From an uncultured Ruegeria sp. (GTDB taxonomy: Bacteria > Pseudomonadota > Alphaproteobacteria > Rhodobacterales > Rhodobacteraceae), in the NCBI RefSeq assembly GCF_947500045.1, contig NZ_CANMQQ010000007.1, positions 62,001 to 126,000 of the forward strand: a stretch of DNA of 64,000 nucleotides, given 5' to 3'. Below, in pieces: positions 1-9,565 of this stretch; the first letter of the stretch is position 1, and the number at the start of each line of letters is the position of its first letter. The notes under the pieces are model-generated. The model did no database searches. It was not told where the DNA came from and worked only from the letters and a program-made list of their open reading frames with translations. The position numbers were made by a program, and so were the translations under genes.

Positions 1-2
1 AA

Positions 3-161
3 GCAATGGATGATTTGTATGTGGATCACCAAACTCTTTTAGAGGGCCTTTTTAATGGTGATGCAAAGGCGGCCGATCAAGTCCTTCGCACGCATCTTGA
101 GCGTTTGACACCAACGATCCAGGCAATTTACACGACGCACAACGCCTACTTTGATGAATAG
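3..161 (+). CDS. GntR-family regulator, C-terminal end only (partial)
   Basis: An open frame enters from the left edge and stops with TAG at 159-161, giving about 52 residues. The pattern (…LLEGLFNGDAKAADQVL, then a His-Leu-Glu helix) is the last helices of the FCD ligand-binding domain of GntR/FadR-type repressors, where a small 'gD..aA...l..H' motif is typical. The DNA-binding domain and start lie outside the window, so the regulated pathway cannot be told. Identification rests only on this helix pattern. Confidence 0.55.
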   Translation, partial: AMDDLYVDHQTLLEGLFNGDAKAADQVLRTHLERLTPTIQAIYTTHNAYFDE

Positions 162-276
162 GTAGCTTCGTTGCGAGCCGCTCTTTTTTGTGCCTTACTA
201 CTCCGCTATTGTTGCAACCAAGTAGAAATGTCCCATTTGTCGCGAAACGGAAGTGCAGCCTGGCTGGTTGGAGACC

Positions 277-1633
277 TCAAACATCGGAGCCCTGGCTGAC
301 TGCGCGCTTCTCTTTCGCCACCTTCGCGAGCTTTGAATTCCAGCCGTTGTTGCGCCGACCTGTTGGAGTGTAGCGTGTGGCCTGGGTGTCGGCGCGGCGC
401 TTCTTCGGTGGTGCCTTGTCCTGCTCTTGCTTGATGTGCTCCAGCACTGCGCTTAGTCGCTTGTTCCCGGTGATCGCCGCGTGGCTCACGCGTTGGTCTT
501 TGTCGTAAGCAGAGTAGGGCAGTGGGACGCCCTTTGACCGGAATTCCAGCGTTCCATCCTGGAATTCGTAGCTGTCCACGTATTTGCCAACGAGGTCGCG
601 CGTAAGGTTGTTCTCTTCAAGCGTGATCCGCTTGCGGTCGTAGCGCAGCACCAGATTGCGGTCGACATAGCGCTCGTCGCGCCAGCACAGGGTGTCCCGC
701 AGACGGTTGGGCTCGACATTCAGCGCCCGATGCAGATTGTCTTGGCGCCGCGGCGATTTGGCGAACTTGGCGTTGTAGCGTTGCATGAACCCCAGGAGGA
801 AAGCGTTTCCGGCTTCCATGTCCGAGATGTCGGCGAGACGCAGTTCCTTTACCAGCCGGTCCTGCAGCGTGCGGTTGGCGCGCTCGACGCGGCCCTTGGC
901 CTGGCTGCTGTTGGCGCAGAGGATCTCGATGTTCAACTCATTCAGCGCGCGACCGAACTGGGTCATGCCATGGCCCGACTTCGCACCTTGCTGCGCTACC
1001 CGAAACACGGTGTGCTTGTCGGAATTGAAGGCAACAGGACGACCGTGATCGGCCAGGTAGCCTTCAAGCGCTTCGAAATAGCTGAAGGTGCTTTCCGACG
1101 TCACGAACCGCAGCTGCATCAATGTGCTGGTCGCGTCATCAATGAAGACAAGCAGCGTGCAGGGCGGCGCGCGATCTTCGAACCAGCGATGGTCAGATCG
1201 ATGAGCTCACCATAGCAATCCCGGCGCAGGCGCGGCTGATGGAACACCTTACGTTGCTCCCGAGAGAGCCAAATTCCATCTGCTTGCATCATTTGCGCAG
1301 CGTCTCGCGCGACACTTTCAAATCATGATGTTACAACAGCATCTCAGCCGCCGGTGTCGGGCCGAAATCAGCGCATCGTTCTTTGACGAGTGCCAACGCA
1401 AACTCACGAACGGCCGGATCAATACGATTGTTGGATCTACGGTCGCGCGCTTTGTGACGAAGCGCAGCCGGGCCATCAATCTGGAAAACCTTGAGCAAAC
1501 GGTGAACTTGCCTGCGGCTCAGGTTCAGAACATTTGCGGCGGAAACCACCGTCATACGGCCTTGGGAAACCTGGCTCAACACTTCAATACGATTAAGCTT
1601 GCGCTCGCTCATGACAACCAATCCCACCGTCAC
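277..1633 (-). pseudogene. ISNCY-family transposase, frameshifted remnant
   Basis: Two minus-strand fragments belong to one transposase. The N-terminal piece (1331-1633; true start probably the ATG before SERKLNRIEVL near 1612) is a helix-turn-helix domain typical of ISNCY-type transposases; the C-terminal piece (277-1122) carries the integrase-like core with FNSDKHTVFRV and GRVERANRTLQDRL, supplying catalytic Asp and Glu positions. Between them, 1122-1331 has a stop after EMLL, a second stop shortly after SRETLRK, and at about 1200 the frame runs from GELI directly to SDHRWF in another frame, so the segment expected to hold the first catalytic Asp is lost by a deletion that is not a multiple of three. 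The element should be inactive. I could not find convincing terminal inverted repeats. Confidence 0.8.
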
Positions 1634-1881
1634 ACTCCAATCCTGCCTGCTCGACAGGGAAGTGCGACACTTCTTGTCTTAGGCTGATCCTTGGCTCCCA
1701 TGCGATAACGGAGCCGCTGACCGGCACCTCAAATATGCCGGATAGCGGCGGGGGACGGATCGGGACATTTCAGGTCGTGCAAGGACCGAAAAGCAGTGTG
1801 ATCGCCCCCGTCTTTTCTATCGACCTGAACGGATACAGGGGCGCAAAGCCCGCATGACAAGACGAGGTGAGGAAAAGACAG
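1634..1881. other. Intergenic gap between two transposase remnants
   Basis: No gene is recognisable. The stretch holds the upstream non-coding end of the ISNCY-like remnant and the upstream end of the IS110 element; a purine-rich GAGGTGAGGAAAAGACAG precedes the IS110 start codon at 1882 and could be its ribosome binding site. Confidence 0.4.
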
Positions 1882-2702
1882 ATGAACGATACCATTGGGA
1901 TCGACGTATCAAAAGACTGGCTTGATGCTTACAGCATGGCGCGTGCTGAACACAGGCGATTTGCCAATGATGGCAAGGGCCTGCGCGCGTTGCATAGATG
2001 GACAAAATCGACAGCACCGGTTTGGTCGTGCTTGAGGCATCCGGCGTGTACCACAGGCGACTGGAAAACAGCCTTTCCGGAGAGGCCGTTCCATATTCCA
2101 AAGTGAATCCACGGCAAGCCCGTAGATTTGCCGAAGTGACGGGGAAGATTGCCAAAACCGATAAAGTCGATGCGGCGGTATTGGCGAAGATGGGTGCCAT
2201 CCTGGAGCTCGCACCGCAAACGCCCAAAGCCGAATATCTCAACACTCTCAGAGAGTTGATGACGGCTAGACGCGGGTTGATCAAGGATCGCGTCACGGTT
2301 CGCACGCGGGAGCAGACAACCACTCAGAAACTGCTGAAGCGCCATCTGAAAGAGCGACTGGCTCAGGTTGAGAAGCATCTCGAACAGATCGACCAGGCCA
2401 TCTTGGATCTTGTTACCCAGGACGCTGAGCTGACCGCGCGGTTCGAAATACTGATAAGCATTCCCGGCATCTCAAAAGTCACCACCTTCTCGATGCTGAT
2501 CGAGATGCCAGAACTCGGAGAGATGAGTGGGAAACAGGCCGCGTGCCTCGCCGGGCTTGCTCCGATCTCACGCCAATCGGGTGAAAGCAAGAACGGACGA
2601 TGCAAGGACATCGGTCTCCAGGAGATTTGCAGAGGTTCGTGGCTACCTATTCAGCCGTTCGGAGTTGCTTCTGTGTCCCCGGACGCCGTCGTTCAGCCTT
2701 AA
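1882..2702 (+). pseudogene. IS110-family transposase, frameshifted
   Basis: The first frame starts at 1882 with NDTIGIDVSKDWLDAY, the RuvC-like DEDD N-terminus of IS110 transposases with its first catalytic Asp. Reading is lost near 1998 and continues in another frame from MDKIDSTGLVVLEASG (Glu of the catalytic set) through KTDKVDAAVLA to the C-terminal transposase_20 domain ISIPGISKVTTFSML…CLAGLAPISRQSGESKNGR. A second shift near 2610 moves the C-terminal end into a third frame (RTSVSRRFAEVRGYLF). Two frameshifts make this a dead copy. Remaining sequence to 2884 holds nothing recognisable. Confidence 0.82.
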
Positions 2703-2884
2703 CAATCCGATTTCACCGTCTCGAGGCATTTGACGCCTGGAATGCTGCTACTCGAGCTGCATGAATTTGATCATCAGCATTCTTTGGTGGACAGGAAGTT
2801 AACGTGTCAACACCGTCAGGGCACTGTTGAGAAACGTTGTTATGTAGGCTGTGGGTGCAGGCTCCTACTCCGCTTCTGGAGATA

Positions 2885-3682
2885 CTATCCGACAACTCCA
2901 TTGCGACTTCCAGTCCCAAGTACCTTCACTTCCAGCCAGTGGAACGCCAATGCGATCACACCCGCAACGAGAACATAGAAAACGGCTAACAGGATGAGCG
3001 GCTCGTAAACAATGAAAGTGTCGGAACGCACACGTGAAGACACTGCGTAGATGTCGACAACAGTGATGGTCGCAACCAGCGGGGTTGCCTTCAATTGCAG
3101 GATGGTTTCGCCACCCAGTGTCGGCAGAACGTTGCGGATCGCCTGCGGCAGCCAGATACGGCGGAACATGGTCAGCCGTGGCATTCCGAAGGACTTGGCG
3201 GCCTCTAGCTGGCCCTTGGCGACCCCCTTGAAGGCGCCGCGCATAACCTCGCCTTCGTAGCCGGCATAGGACAGTGTCAACGCGAGTACCGCATAGGGCC
3301 ATGCCTGACGCAAATAGGGCCAGAGCTCTGACGAGCGTATCCATGGGAATTGCGGGAACAGCGATCCAAGCCCATAATACAATAACCAAAGCTGCAGCAG
3401 CAGCGGTGTGCCGCGGATGATGGTGCAAAATGTCTTTGCTGGGGCGGCAAGGTACCAGGGTCCGACCGCCTGTGCCAACCCGAGCGGTACCGCGAGCAGG
3501 AAACCGAGAACTATGGTAACGACCAATAACCAGATCGTCGTCCAAATGCCCTGAAGGGCGAGCGGTGCGTATTTCGGTATCCAGTCCCACTGAAGCGAGA
3601 CGGCGCACCAGACAACGATACCGACGAATATCAGCATCATCACGATGCGATGTGGCTGCATCAGCGATCTGAAGTCGATCAT
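2885..3682 (-). CDS. Basic amino acid ABC transporter, permease (HisM-like)
   Basis: Inner-membrane permease of a polar amino acid importer (His/Lys/Arg/Orn type), 265 aa, several hydrophobic segments starting with MMLIFVGIVVWCAVSLQW. The cytoplasmic EAA loop is present as YEGEVMRGAFKGVAKGQLEAAKSFG. The ATG at 3682 is preferred over the upstream in-frame one: it overlaps the stop of the preceding permease gene by four bases (ATGA) and has GGGAGCAG just upstream. It is the last gene of the minus-strand operon ATPase - binding protein - permease - permease. The neighbouring arginine-transamination genes suggest arginine or methylarginine as cargo (inference). Confidence 0.88.
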   Translation of the reverse strand: MIDFRSLMQPHRIVMMLIFVGIVVWCAVSLQWDWIPKYAPLALQGIWTTIWLLVVTIVLGFLLAVPLGLAQAVGPWYLAAPAKTFCTIIRGTPLLLQLWLLYYGLGSLFPQFPWIRSSELWPYLRQAWPYAVLALTLSYAGYEGEVMRGAFKGVAKGQLEAAKSFGMPRLTMFRRIWLPQAIRNVLPTLGGETILQLKATPLVATITVVDIYAVSSRVRSDTFIVYEPLILLAVFYVLVAGVIALAFHWLEVKVLGTGSRNGVVG

Positions 3683-4431
3683 CTGCTCCCTCCCTTCAGA
3701 GAGGGTTGGCCGCGACGGGCCCATTTCTCAATTCGTGCGAAGATACCACCCGAGCACAGCGTGACCATGAGATAAAGAAAACCCGCCGCCAGAAAGAAAG
3801 TGAAATAGGCGCGCGTACTGCTGGCAGCCTGCCGGGTTTCAAGCGTAAGTTCGTTGAAGCCCACGACCGCGAGCAGCGCGGTGTCCTTGGTGGCGATCAA
3901 CCACAGATTGGCCAGACCGGGCACCGCGAAGCTCATCATTGCAGGGATTGTCACACGGCGCATGGTCATCAAGGCGGGCATCCCGTAAGATTTCGCCGCT
4001 TCGATCTGCCCGGGGGGGACCGCCTGAATGGCACCGCGCAGAATTTCGGTCGCGTAAGCGCCCTGAACGATTCCCAGCACCCATATGCCCGCAGCGACGC
4101 CGTTGATTTCGACCCGCCCACCACCCATGGCGGTGGAGATTTTGTTGATGATATCCGATCCCACGTAATACAGGATCAGGATCAGGACCAGTTCCGGCAC
4201 GGCGCGGATCACGGTCGTATAGATGGCGAGAAGATCGCGCGTGACCTTCCCGCCATAGAGTTTTCCATAAGCTCCGAACAATCCAATCACGAGGCCGAGT
4301 GCATACGCGCCAAAGGCAATCTGCAGCGAGTGGGACAATCCGCGCAGCAGATTGCCCCCCCATCCCGGCGGCGAGAGCGACAGAAGCTCTGCGCTCTGCG
4401 CCAATCCAAGTGAGTCCAAAAGTCCGGTCAC
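3679..4431 (-). CDS. Basic amino acid ABC transporter, permease (HisQ-like)
   Basis: Second permease subunit, 250 aa, with a GTG start at 4431, only nine bases after the binding-protein stop. Membrane segments include LQIAFGAYALGLVIGLFGAY and LILILYYVGSDII, and the EAA loop reads YATEILRGAIQAVPPGQIEAAKSYG. HisQ and HisM proteins form the heterodimeric channel that docks the ATPase. No strong Shine-Dalgarno is visible before the GTG, so translational coupling to the upstream gene is likely. Confidence 0.87.
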   Translation of the reverse strand: MTGLLDSLGLAQSAELLSLSPPGWGGNLLRGLSHSLQIAFGAYALGLVIGLFGAYGKLYGGKVTRDLLAIYTTVIRAVPELVLILILYYVGSDIINKISTAMGGGRVEINGVAAGIWVLGIVQGAYATEILRGAIQAVPPGQIEAAKSYGMPALMTMRRVTIPAMMSFAVPGLANLWLIATKDTALLAVVGFNELTLETRQAASSTRAYFTFFLAAGFLYLMVTLCSGGIFARIEKWARRGQPSLKGGSR

Positions 4432-4440
4432 AGCAGCAGC

Positions 4441-5205
4441 TTAGTAGATGCTGGCCGAGAAGTAGTTCGAGGTGATCTTCTCGTGGGTACCATCGGCCAG
4501 AATTGCCGCGATGCCCTTGTTGAGCGCCGCAACCAGATCGTCCTGACCTTTGCGTACGCCAGCCCCGACACCCCGACCTAGAATGGCGGGGTCGTCCTTG
4601 ACGGCACCTTTGATCTCACAGCACGCACCCGCATCCGAATTAACGAAATCGGCCATGGCGATGCTATCGGCCTGCGTGGCATCGATGCGTCCTGCAAATA
4701 GGTCCTGATTGGCCTCATCCTGAGTCTGATAGACCCGCAGCTCAGAATCCTTGAAGTATTCCTGCGCATAGGCCTGATGGATGGTAGAGGCCTGAATGCC
4801 TATGATTTTACCCGCTAGTGACTCGGGCGTCGCTTCGATATCCATCGACTTGTCAGCAACGATGACTGCGGGTGTGTTGTAGTAAGGATCGCTGAAATCA
4901 ATGGTTTTCAAGCGCTCTTCGGTGATCGACATGGAAGCCATGATGGCGTCGATCTGCTGGCCGGTCAGCGACGGGATGATACCGTCCCAGGCCACCGGCG
5001 TGATAACACAGTCAAGTTCCGCAGCGGCACAGACAGCATTGATGACATCGATCTCCCAACCAACCCAGTTACCTGAGCTGTCCAGCGAAGCGAAGGGCGG
5101 ATAAGGCTCGGCCGCGATGCCAATCTTGACCTCTTCGGCACTGGCGACACCAGCCGAAAGGATAGCAGCGGCAAGCCCGGACACGAGCAGTTTCTTGACG
5201 TTCAT
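4441..5205 (-). CDS. Basic amino acid ABC transporter, substrate-binding protein
   Basis: Periplasmic solute-binding protein of family 3 (HisJ/ArgT-like), 254 aa. A Sec signal peptide is clear (KKLLVSGLAAAILSAGVASA, cut before EEVKIG). Family signatures include GWEIDVINAVCAAAELDC, whose two Cys resemble the HisJ disulfide, and the hinge segment SMSITEERLKTIDFSDPYY. GACCEIKGAV is an extra Cys pair. A good GGGAG ribosome site precedes the ATG. Ligand is inferred to be arginine-like from the adjacent catabolic genes; lysine, ornithine or histidine are alternatives. Confidence 0.88.
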   Translation of the reverse strand: MNVKKLLVSGLAAAILSAGVASAEEVKIGIAAEPYPPFASLDSSGNWVGWEIDVINAVCAAAELDCVITPVAWDGIIPSLTGQQIDAIMASMSITEERLKTIDFSDPYYNTPAVIVADKSMDIEATPESLAGKIIGIQASTIHQAYAQEYFKDSELRVYQTQDEANQDLFAGRIDATQADSIAMADFVNSDAGACCEIKGAVKDDPAILGRGVGAGVRKGQDDLVAALNKGIAAILADGTHEKITSNYFSASIY

Positions 5206-5247
5206 TATTGTTACTCCCTTTTGGTTTATTATGTTGTTTTTGCTGGA

Positions 5248-6051
5248 TCAGGTGACCGAACTGAGGAACTGCTTCAATCGCTCTGATTTTGGGTTGCCGA
5301 AGACCTCGGCAGGTGGACCCTGCTCTTCAATGCGGCCTTCGAAGAGATAGACGACGTGGTTGGCGACTTCGCGCGCAAATTTCATTTCGTGGGTGACAAG
5401 CAGCATGGTGCGCCCTTCGGCAGCAAGATCACGAATTACGGTCAGAACTTCACCGACCAGTTCGGGATCAAGCGCCGAGGTGGGCTCATCAAAAAGCATC
5501 ACAGAAGGATCTACGGCAAGCGCCCGGGCAATGGCCGCGCGCTGTTGCTGACCGCCTGAAAGATAGGCCGGATAGGTGTCGGCCTTGTCGCCGAGCCCCA
5601 CCCTTTTCAGCAGTTCATGCGCCCGCGCGATTGCCTCTGCTTTTGGAACCTTGAGGACATGTACCGGCACTTCGATCACATTTTCCAAAAGCGTACGGTG
5701 GGTCCACAGATTGAACTGCTGGAAAACCATGGCAAGCCGGGTGCGGATGCGCTCGATCTGGCGGCGGTTGGAGGGGCTGCCATCGGTATGCATTTCAACC
5801 AGTTCACCGCCAATGGTGATCTTTCCAGAGCTTGGCGTTTCCAAAAAGTTGATACAGCGCAGCATGGTGGATTTGCCAGAACCTGACCCCCCGATGATGG
5901 CAACAACATCCCCCTTGTTAGCCGTCAGGGAGACACCTTTCAGAACCTCCAGCGTACCGAAGGATTTGTGCAGGTCCTCAACCTTTATCGCCTCAATGGA
6001 CGCGGCTGCTTCGAGTGTGGGTGATACTGCTTTGGCTGTGTCCATATCCAA
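5248..6051 (-). CDS. Basic amino acid ABC transporter, ATP-binding protein (HisP-like)
   Basis: ATPase subunit, 267 aa: Walker A GGSGSGKST, Q-loop in MVFQQFNLW, signature LSGGQQQRAAIARAL, Walker B VMLFDEPTSALDPE and the switch His in LLVTHEMKFA are all intact. It carries an N-terminal extension of about 20 residues before IEAIKVEDLHKSFG. First gene of the importer operon and divergent from the TetR gene across a 72-bp spacer, so the operon is probably controlled from there. Confidence 0.9.
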   Translation of the reverse strand: MDMDTAKAVSPTLEAAASIEAIKVEDLHKSFGTLEVLKGVSLTANKGDVVAIIGGSGSGKSTMLRCINFLETPSSGKITIGGELVEMHTDGSPSNRRQIERIRTRLAMVFQQFNLWTHRTLLENVIEVPVHVLKVPKAEAIARAHELLKRVGLGDKADTYPAYLSGGQQQRAAIARALAVDPSVMLFDEPTSALDPELVGEVLTVIRDLAAEGRTMLLVTHEMKFAREVANHVVYLFEGRIEEQGPPAEVFGNPKSERLKQFLSSVT

Positions 6052-6069
6052 GAATCTTCTGATTTTCAG

Positions 6070-6104
6070 CTTGCAGTAAGCCCCGAATCTCGCAATTATG
6101 CAAG
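6070..6104. promoter_or_regulatory. Inverted repeat in divergent ABC/TetR promoter region
   Basis: The 72-bp spacer holds a 6-bp inverted repeat CTTGCA / TGCAAG (6070-6075 and 6099-6104, 23-bp spacer) and a TATAAT at 6107-6112. A TetR dimer could bind here and control both directions. The -10-like hexamer is only 12 bases from the TetR start, so that message would have a very short leader with no Shine-Dalgarno. Weak evidence, from sequence only. Confidence 0.3.
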
Positions 6105-6123
6105 TGTATAATAACTTCTTGCT

Positions 6124-6780
6124 ATGGATGACCTGGACGTGCAGGACGACAGCCGCAAATTCAAACGCGAGTCCGCTGAGTTTCGGCGCGAGGCGCTAAT
6201 CCTGGCGACTTTGAACCTGATCGCCGTGATGGGCGTTCGGGGCGCCACGGTGCGTGAAATTGCGGCCCGCGCGAATGTGACCCAAGGGTTGATCCGTCAC
6301 TATTTCTCGTCAAAAGAAGAGTTGGTTCAGGCTGCGTATGAGCATCACATGAATACGCTAACCGATCAGACAGCTGCTTCGTCAGGAATGGGCAACGCGG
6401 TATCTCGGCTGACCAATTTCGTTGACGCGTCGCTGCGACCACCAATCGTTGACCCAAGCGCCGTGGCCTTATGGGCCAGCTTCCTGAATAAGGTGCAGCA
6501 TGATCCGAAAATGCAGCGCATCCACCAGCAAACCTATAACTATTTCCGGGATCACCTCGAGAAGTTGATCGTTGCCGCACTACAAGAAACCGGGCGATCG
6601 GTCGCAGCGTCGGAAGCAACGCAACTGGCGATCGCCTGCAACGCGGTGATCGACGGCCTTTGGCTGGAAGGAGGTGCGCTTCCGGATGCCTTTTCCGAAG
6701 GGCAACTGGCGCAGATCGGGTTGAATTCTGTCAGTGCCATCGTTGGGATTCCATTGACCAAAGAGGTGGAGCAGCCATGA
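6124..6780 (+). CDS. TetR-family regulator (BetI-like)
   Basis: 218 aa. The N-terminal helix-turn-helix (about residues 20-65: ALILATLNLIAVMGVRGATV, then REIAARANVTQGLIRHYFSS) and the C-terminal domain arrangement resemble BetI-type repressors. No Shine-Dalgarno is obvious before the ATG at 6124. The stop overlaps the start of the aminotransferase gene (ATGA at 6777-6780), so it is translated with the catabolic genes it probably controls. Effector inferred to be arginine or an intermediate; a choline/betaine role is unlikely since no betaine gene is near. Confidence 0.82.
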   Translation: MDDLDVQDDSRKFKRESAEFRREALILATLNLIAVMGVRGATVREIAARANVTQGLIRHYFSSKEELVQAAYEHHMNTLTDQTAASSGMGNAVSRLTNFVDASLRPPIVDPSAVALWASFLNKVQHDPKMQRIHQQTYNYFRDHLEKLIVAALQETGRSVAASEATQLAIACNAVIDGLWLEGGALPDAFSEGQLAQIGLNSVSAIVGIPLTKEVEQP

Positions 6781-7961
6781 AGACCACATCTGTGACTGAG
6801 CGTTTAGCGGGCCTAGGTGGTGCCAAATGGGGCGTACACCTAAAAGCACGCGACCTTATCAAAGCCGGTGCGGATATCGTCGAAATGACGATTGGAGAAC
6901 CGGATGTGCCCGTGCCGGAGGCATTGATCGAAGCCACCGTAGGCTCATTGCGGGCACATCGGACAGGGTATTCCAATGGGCGCGGCGAAACTGGGCTGCT
7001 CGACGCGCTTGCTGCACGCTACTCAGGCTCTCGTGGGCGGGCTTTTGGGCCTGAGAACTTTCTATGCTTTCCTGGGACGCAAACCGCGCTGTTCGCAGCC
7101 GTAGCTGCGGTTGCAGAGGCCGGTGACGAAGTTCTGGTCGGTGATCCAATGTACGCAACTTATGAAGGTGTCGTGCGTGCATCTGGGGCAGAAATAGTGC
7201 CCGTACCGCTGCGGCCAGAGCACGGGTTTCGCCTGCAGGCCGAAGATATCGCTGCACGCATTACCCCGCGTAGTCGTGCCATTCTTCTGACAACTCCTCA
7301 CAACCCGACGGGTGCGATCCTGACTGCCGCAGAAATTGCCGCGATTGGGCAACTCGCGATTGCGCATGATTTGTGGATCATTTCGGACGAGGTCTACGAG
7401 GAACTGATCTTTGACAGTGCGGGATTTGTTTCACCACTGGCAGACCCGGAACTGGCGGATCGTGTAATTGGGGTGTCCTCCATCTCGAAATCACATGCTG
7501 CCCCTGGGTTCCGGAGTGGTTGGTGTGTCGGATCCGCAGCTTTTTGCGAAGCGCTCCTGCCGTTTTCCGAGACGATGCTCTTCGGCAATCAGCCATTCAT
7601 CGCGGACATGACGGAAAAGGCGATCCGCGACGGATCCGAGGTTGCCCCCGGAATGTCCGCCCGTTTCTCTGGGCGCGCCACCTTACTGGCCGATCGTCTA
7701 GAAGCGGAAACGGATCTGACCGTTCACCGGCCAGAGGCGGGAATGTTTGCGCTCATCAACGTCTCTGCCACTGGGATTGATGGCGAAGCTTATGCTTGGG
7801 ACCTTCTGCAGTCCGGGGTGGCTGTCATGCCGGGATCCGCCTTTGGGGATAGCCTGAAGGACTGGGTGCGGGTCGCGCTGACAATCAGCGACACCGACTT
7901 TGCCACCGCGATCGATCGCATCATCGATCACGCCAACAGCAAATCACGCGAGGTTGCATGA
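6777..7961 (+). CDS. PLP aminotransferase class I/II (AruH-like arginine transaminase candidate)
   Basis: 394 aa fold-type I aminotransferase. The PLP lysine is K238 in SSISKSHAAPGFRSGW; TTPHNPTGAI and ISDEVYEELIF are the usual cofactor-contacting motifs, and the N-terminus MTIGEPDVPVPEAL is the substrate-loop signature of AspB-type enzymes. It overlaps both neighbours by four bases. A ThDP decarboxylase directly downstream reproduces the aruH-aruI order of the arginine transaminase pathway known from Pseudomonas, where arginine becomes 2-oxo-5-guanidinovalerate. Substrate is inferred from context; family members also act on aspartate or aromatic amino acids. Confidence 0.82.
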   Translation: MKTTSVTERLAGLGGAKWGVHLKARDLIKAGADIVEMTIGEPDVPVPEALIEATVGSLRAHRTGYSNGRGETGLLDALAARYSGSRGRAFGPENFLCFPGTQTALFAAVAAVAEAGDEVLVGDPMYATYEGVVRASGAEIVPVPLRPEHGFRLQAEDIAARITPRSRAILLTTPHNPTGAILTAAEIAAIGQLAIAHDLWIISDEVYEELIFDSAGFVSPLADPELADRVIGVSSISKSHAAPGFRSGWCVGSAAFCEALLPFSETMLFGNQPFIADMTEKAIRDGSEVAPGMSARFSGRATLLADRLEAETDLTVHRPEAGMFALINVSATGIDGEAYAWDLLQSGVAVMPGSAFGDSLKDWVRVALTISDTDFATAIDRIIDHANSKSREVA

Positions 7962-9562
7962 GCGGAATGACAATCGGCGAAACTCTGGTTGCCAGGCTTC
8001 GCCAAAGGGATGTGACCTGCGTCTTCGGAATTCCGGGCGTTCACACGGTTGAGCTGTATCGTGGGCTTGCGTCCTCAGGAATTCGTCATGTTACGCCCAG
8101 GCACGAACAGGGTGCGGGCTTTATGGCCGATGGCTATGCGCGTGTGTCGGGCAAACCGGGTGTGGCCTTTGTGATCACCGGTCCCGGATTAACCAATACG
8201 CTGACGCCGATGGCACAGGCGCGTGCCGATTCAATACCAATGCTGGTGGTGTCAGGTGTCAACAAAACGGCATCGCTCGGCAAGGGCTTGGGGCATTTAC
8301 ATGAATTGCCAGACCAACTGGGGCTGGCCAGAACGGTTGCGCTGGAATCCGAGCAAATCTCCGACGCCAACGATCTGGACGCAGCCTTGGACCGCGTATT
8401 CCACCACCTCACCAACGGTCGACCCGGTCCGGTGCATATCGAGGTTCCGCTGGATATCGCAGCGGCTGAATATCAGAAAGCGCCGGTTGAGACCCCTGAT
8501 CCTGAGCCCCCAGTCAATCCGGCACTAATCACACATGCCGCAAAACATCTGGCCGAAGCGAAGAGTGTCGTCATTCTGGCGGGCGGCGGCGCAAAACGCG
8601 CGGAGGCCGGACTGCAAGCTCTGGCCGAAGCGCTGGATGCCCCAGTGGTGCAAACTGTCAACGCACGCGGCCTGATGCATGGGCATCCTCTGACCGTTCC
8701 GGCCAGTCCCAGCCTAAGCGCCGTACGCTCGCTGATAGAAAGCGCCGATTGCGTACTGGCCTTGGGAACCGAGCTGGGGCCAACCGACTATGATATGTAT
8801 GCCACCGGTCAACTTGCGGAAATGTCAGACCTGATACGGGTTGATCGGTGCAGCGATCAATTGGCGCGGCATGAAGCATCGATCACCATTGAAGGTGACG
8901 TTATCTTAGTTGTACCAGCGCTGTTCGAGGCTTTGCCGCAAGAGGCAAAGCAACGCGATGGCGCGGAACGTGCCCGTAAAACCCGCAACGCAGCTTGGGA
9001 GGAGATTGGTCCGGACTATCGCCATCAGGTAGAAATCTTGAATGCAATACGCTCTGCCACCCCAAAAGCGCTGATGGTCGGAGACTCCACCCAACCAATT
9101 TATGCCGGCAATCTTTTCTACGACCACGACCGGGCCGGAGGCTGGTTTAACGCTGCAACGGGATACGGCGCGCTTGGCTATGGCATACCCGCAGCGATCG
9201 GTGCATCGGTCGCCGATCCGTCAGCACGGGTGATCTGCATCGCTGGCGATGGGGGCGCGCAGTTTTCAATGCCTGAAATCATGGCGGCCGTGGATGAAAA
9301 CCTTCCGGTCACATTCATAATCTGGAACAATCACGGGTATCGGGAAATTGCCACCTCGATGCAGGATGTAGGCGTGACTGTCATCGGATGTGACCCCACG
9401 CCCCCCGATTTTGCAGCTACTGCCAAGTCATTTGGCATTCCATTCACTTCGGTTCCAGCTGAACCACAAGCTGTCGCGCAGGCGTTGCGCGAAACAGACG
9501 CCCAAGATGGGCCGGTAATGATCGAAATCGCCGCGCCAAAATTCGAACCTCAGAAAGATTGA
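7958..9562 (+). CDS. ThDP-dependent 2-oxoacid decarboxylase (5-guanidino-2-oxopentanoate decarboxylase-like, AruI)
   Basis: 534 aa, three-domain acetolactate-synthase-like enzyme. The catalytic Glu is E50 in PRHEQGAGFMADGYAR; the ThDP/Mg motif is GDG at 430-432 with NN at 457-458. In the arginine transaminase pathway the AruI enzyme decarboxylates 2-ketoarginine to 4-guanidinobutyraldehyde. Overlaps the aminotransferase by four bases and lies three bases before the dimethylargininase gene, so one transcript is likely. No aldehyde dehydrogenase or guanidinobutyrase is in the window, so completion of the route would need genes elsewhere. Acetolactate synthase is a less likely alternative, because no small subunit is present. 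Confidence 0.82.
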   Translation: MSGMTIGETLVARLRQRDVTCVFGIPGVHTVELYRGLASSGIRHVTPRHEQGAGFMADGYARVSGKPGVAFVITGPGLTNTLTPMAQARADSIPMLVVSGVNKTASLGKGLGHLHELPDQLGLARTVALESEQISDANDLDAALDRVFHHLTNGRPGPVHIEVPLDIAAAEYQKAPVETPDPEPPVNPALITHAAKHLAEAKSVVILAGGGAKRAEAGLQALAEALDAPVVQTVNARGLMHGHPLTVPASPSLSAVRSLIESADCVLALGTELGPTDYDMYATGQLAEMSDLIRVDRCSDQLARHEASITIEGDVILVVPALFEALPQEAKQRDGAERARKTRNAAWEEIGPDYRHQVEILNAIRSATPKALMVGDSTQPIYAGNLFYDHDRAGGWFNAATGYGALGYGIPAAIGASVADPSARVICIAGDGGAQFSMPEIMAAVDENLPVTFIIWNNHGYREIATSMQDVGVTVIGCDPTPPDFAATAKSFGIPFTSVPAEPQAVAQALRETDAQDGPVMIEIAAPKFEPQKD

Positions 9563-9565
9563 AAC

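Noticed and set aside
160..276. Terminal inverted repeat of the ISNCY remnant
   Set aside because: TGTCCCATTTGTCGCGAAAC near 228 looks like an element end, but no matching partner was found near 1640-1740.
1325..1687. Plus-strand open frame of 120 codons
   Set aside because: Antisense to the transposase helix-turn-helix domain, which has clear family similarity on the minus strand.
3706..4413. Plus-strand open frame of 235 codons
   Set aside because: Lies antisense to the HisQ-like permease; polar, charged composition without a family signature; typical shadow frame in GC-rich DNA.
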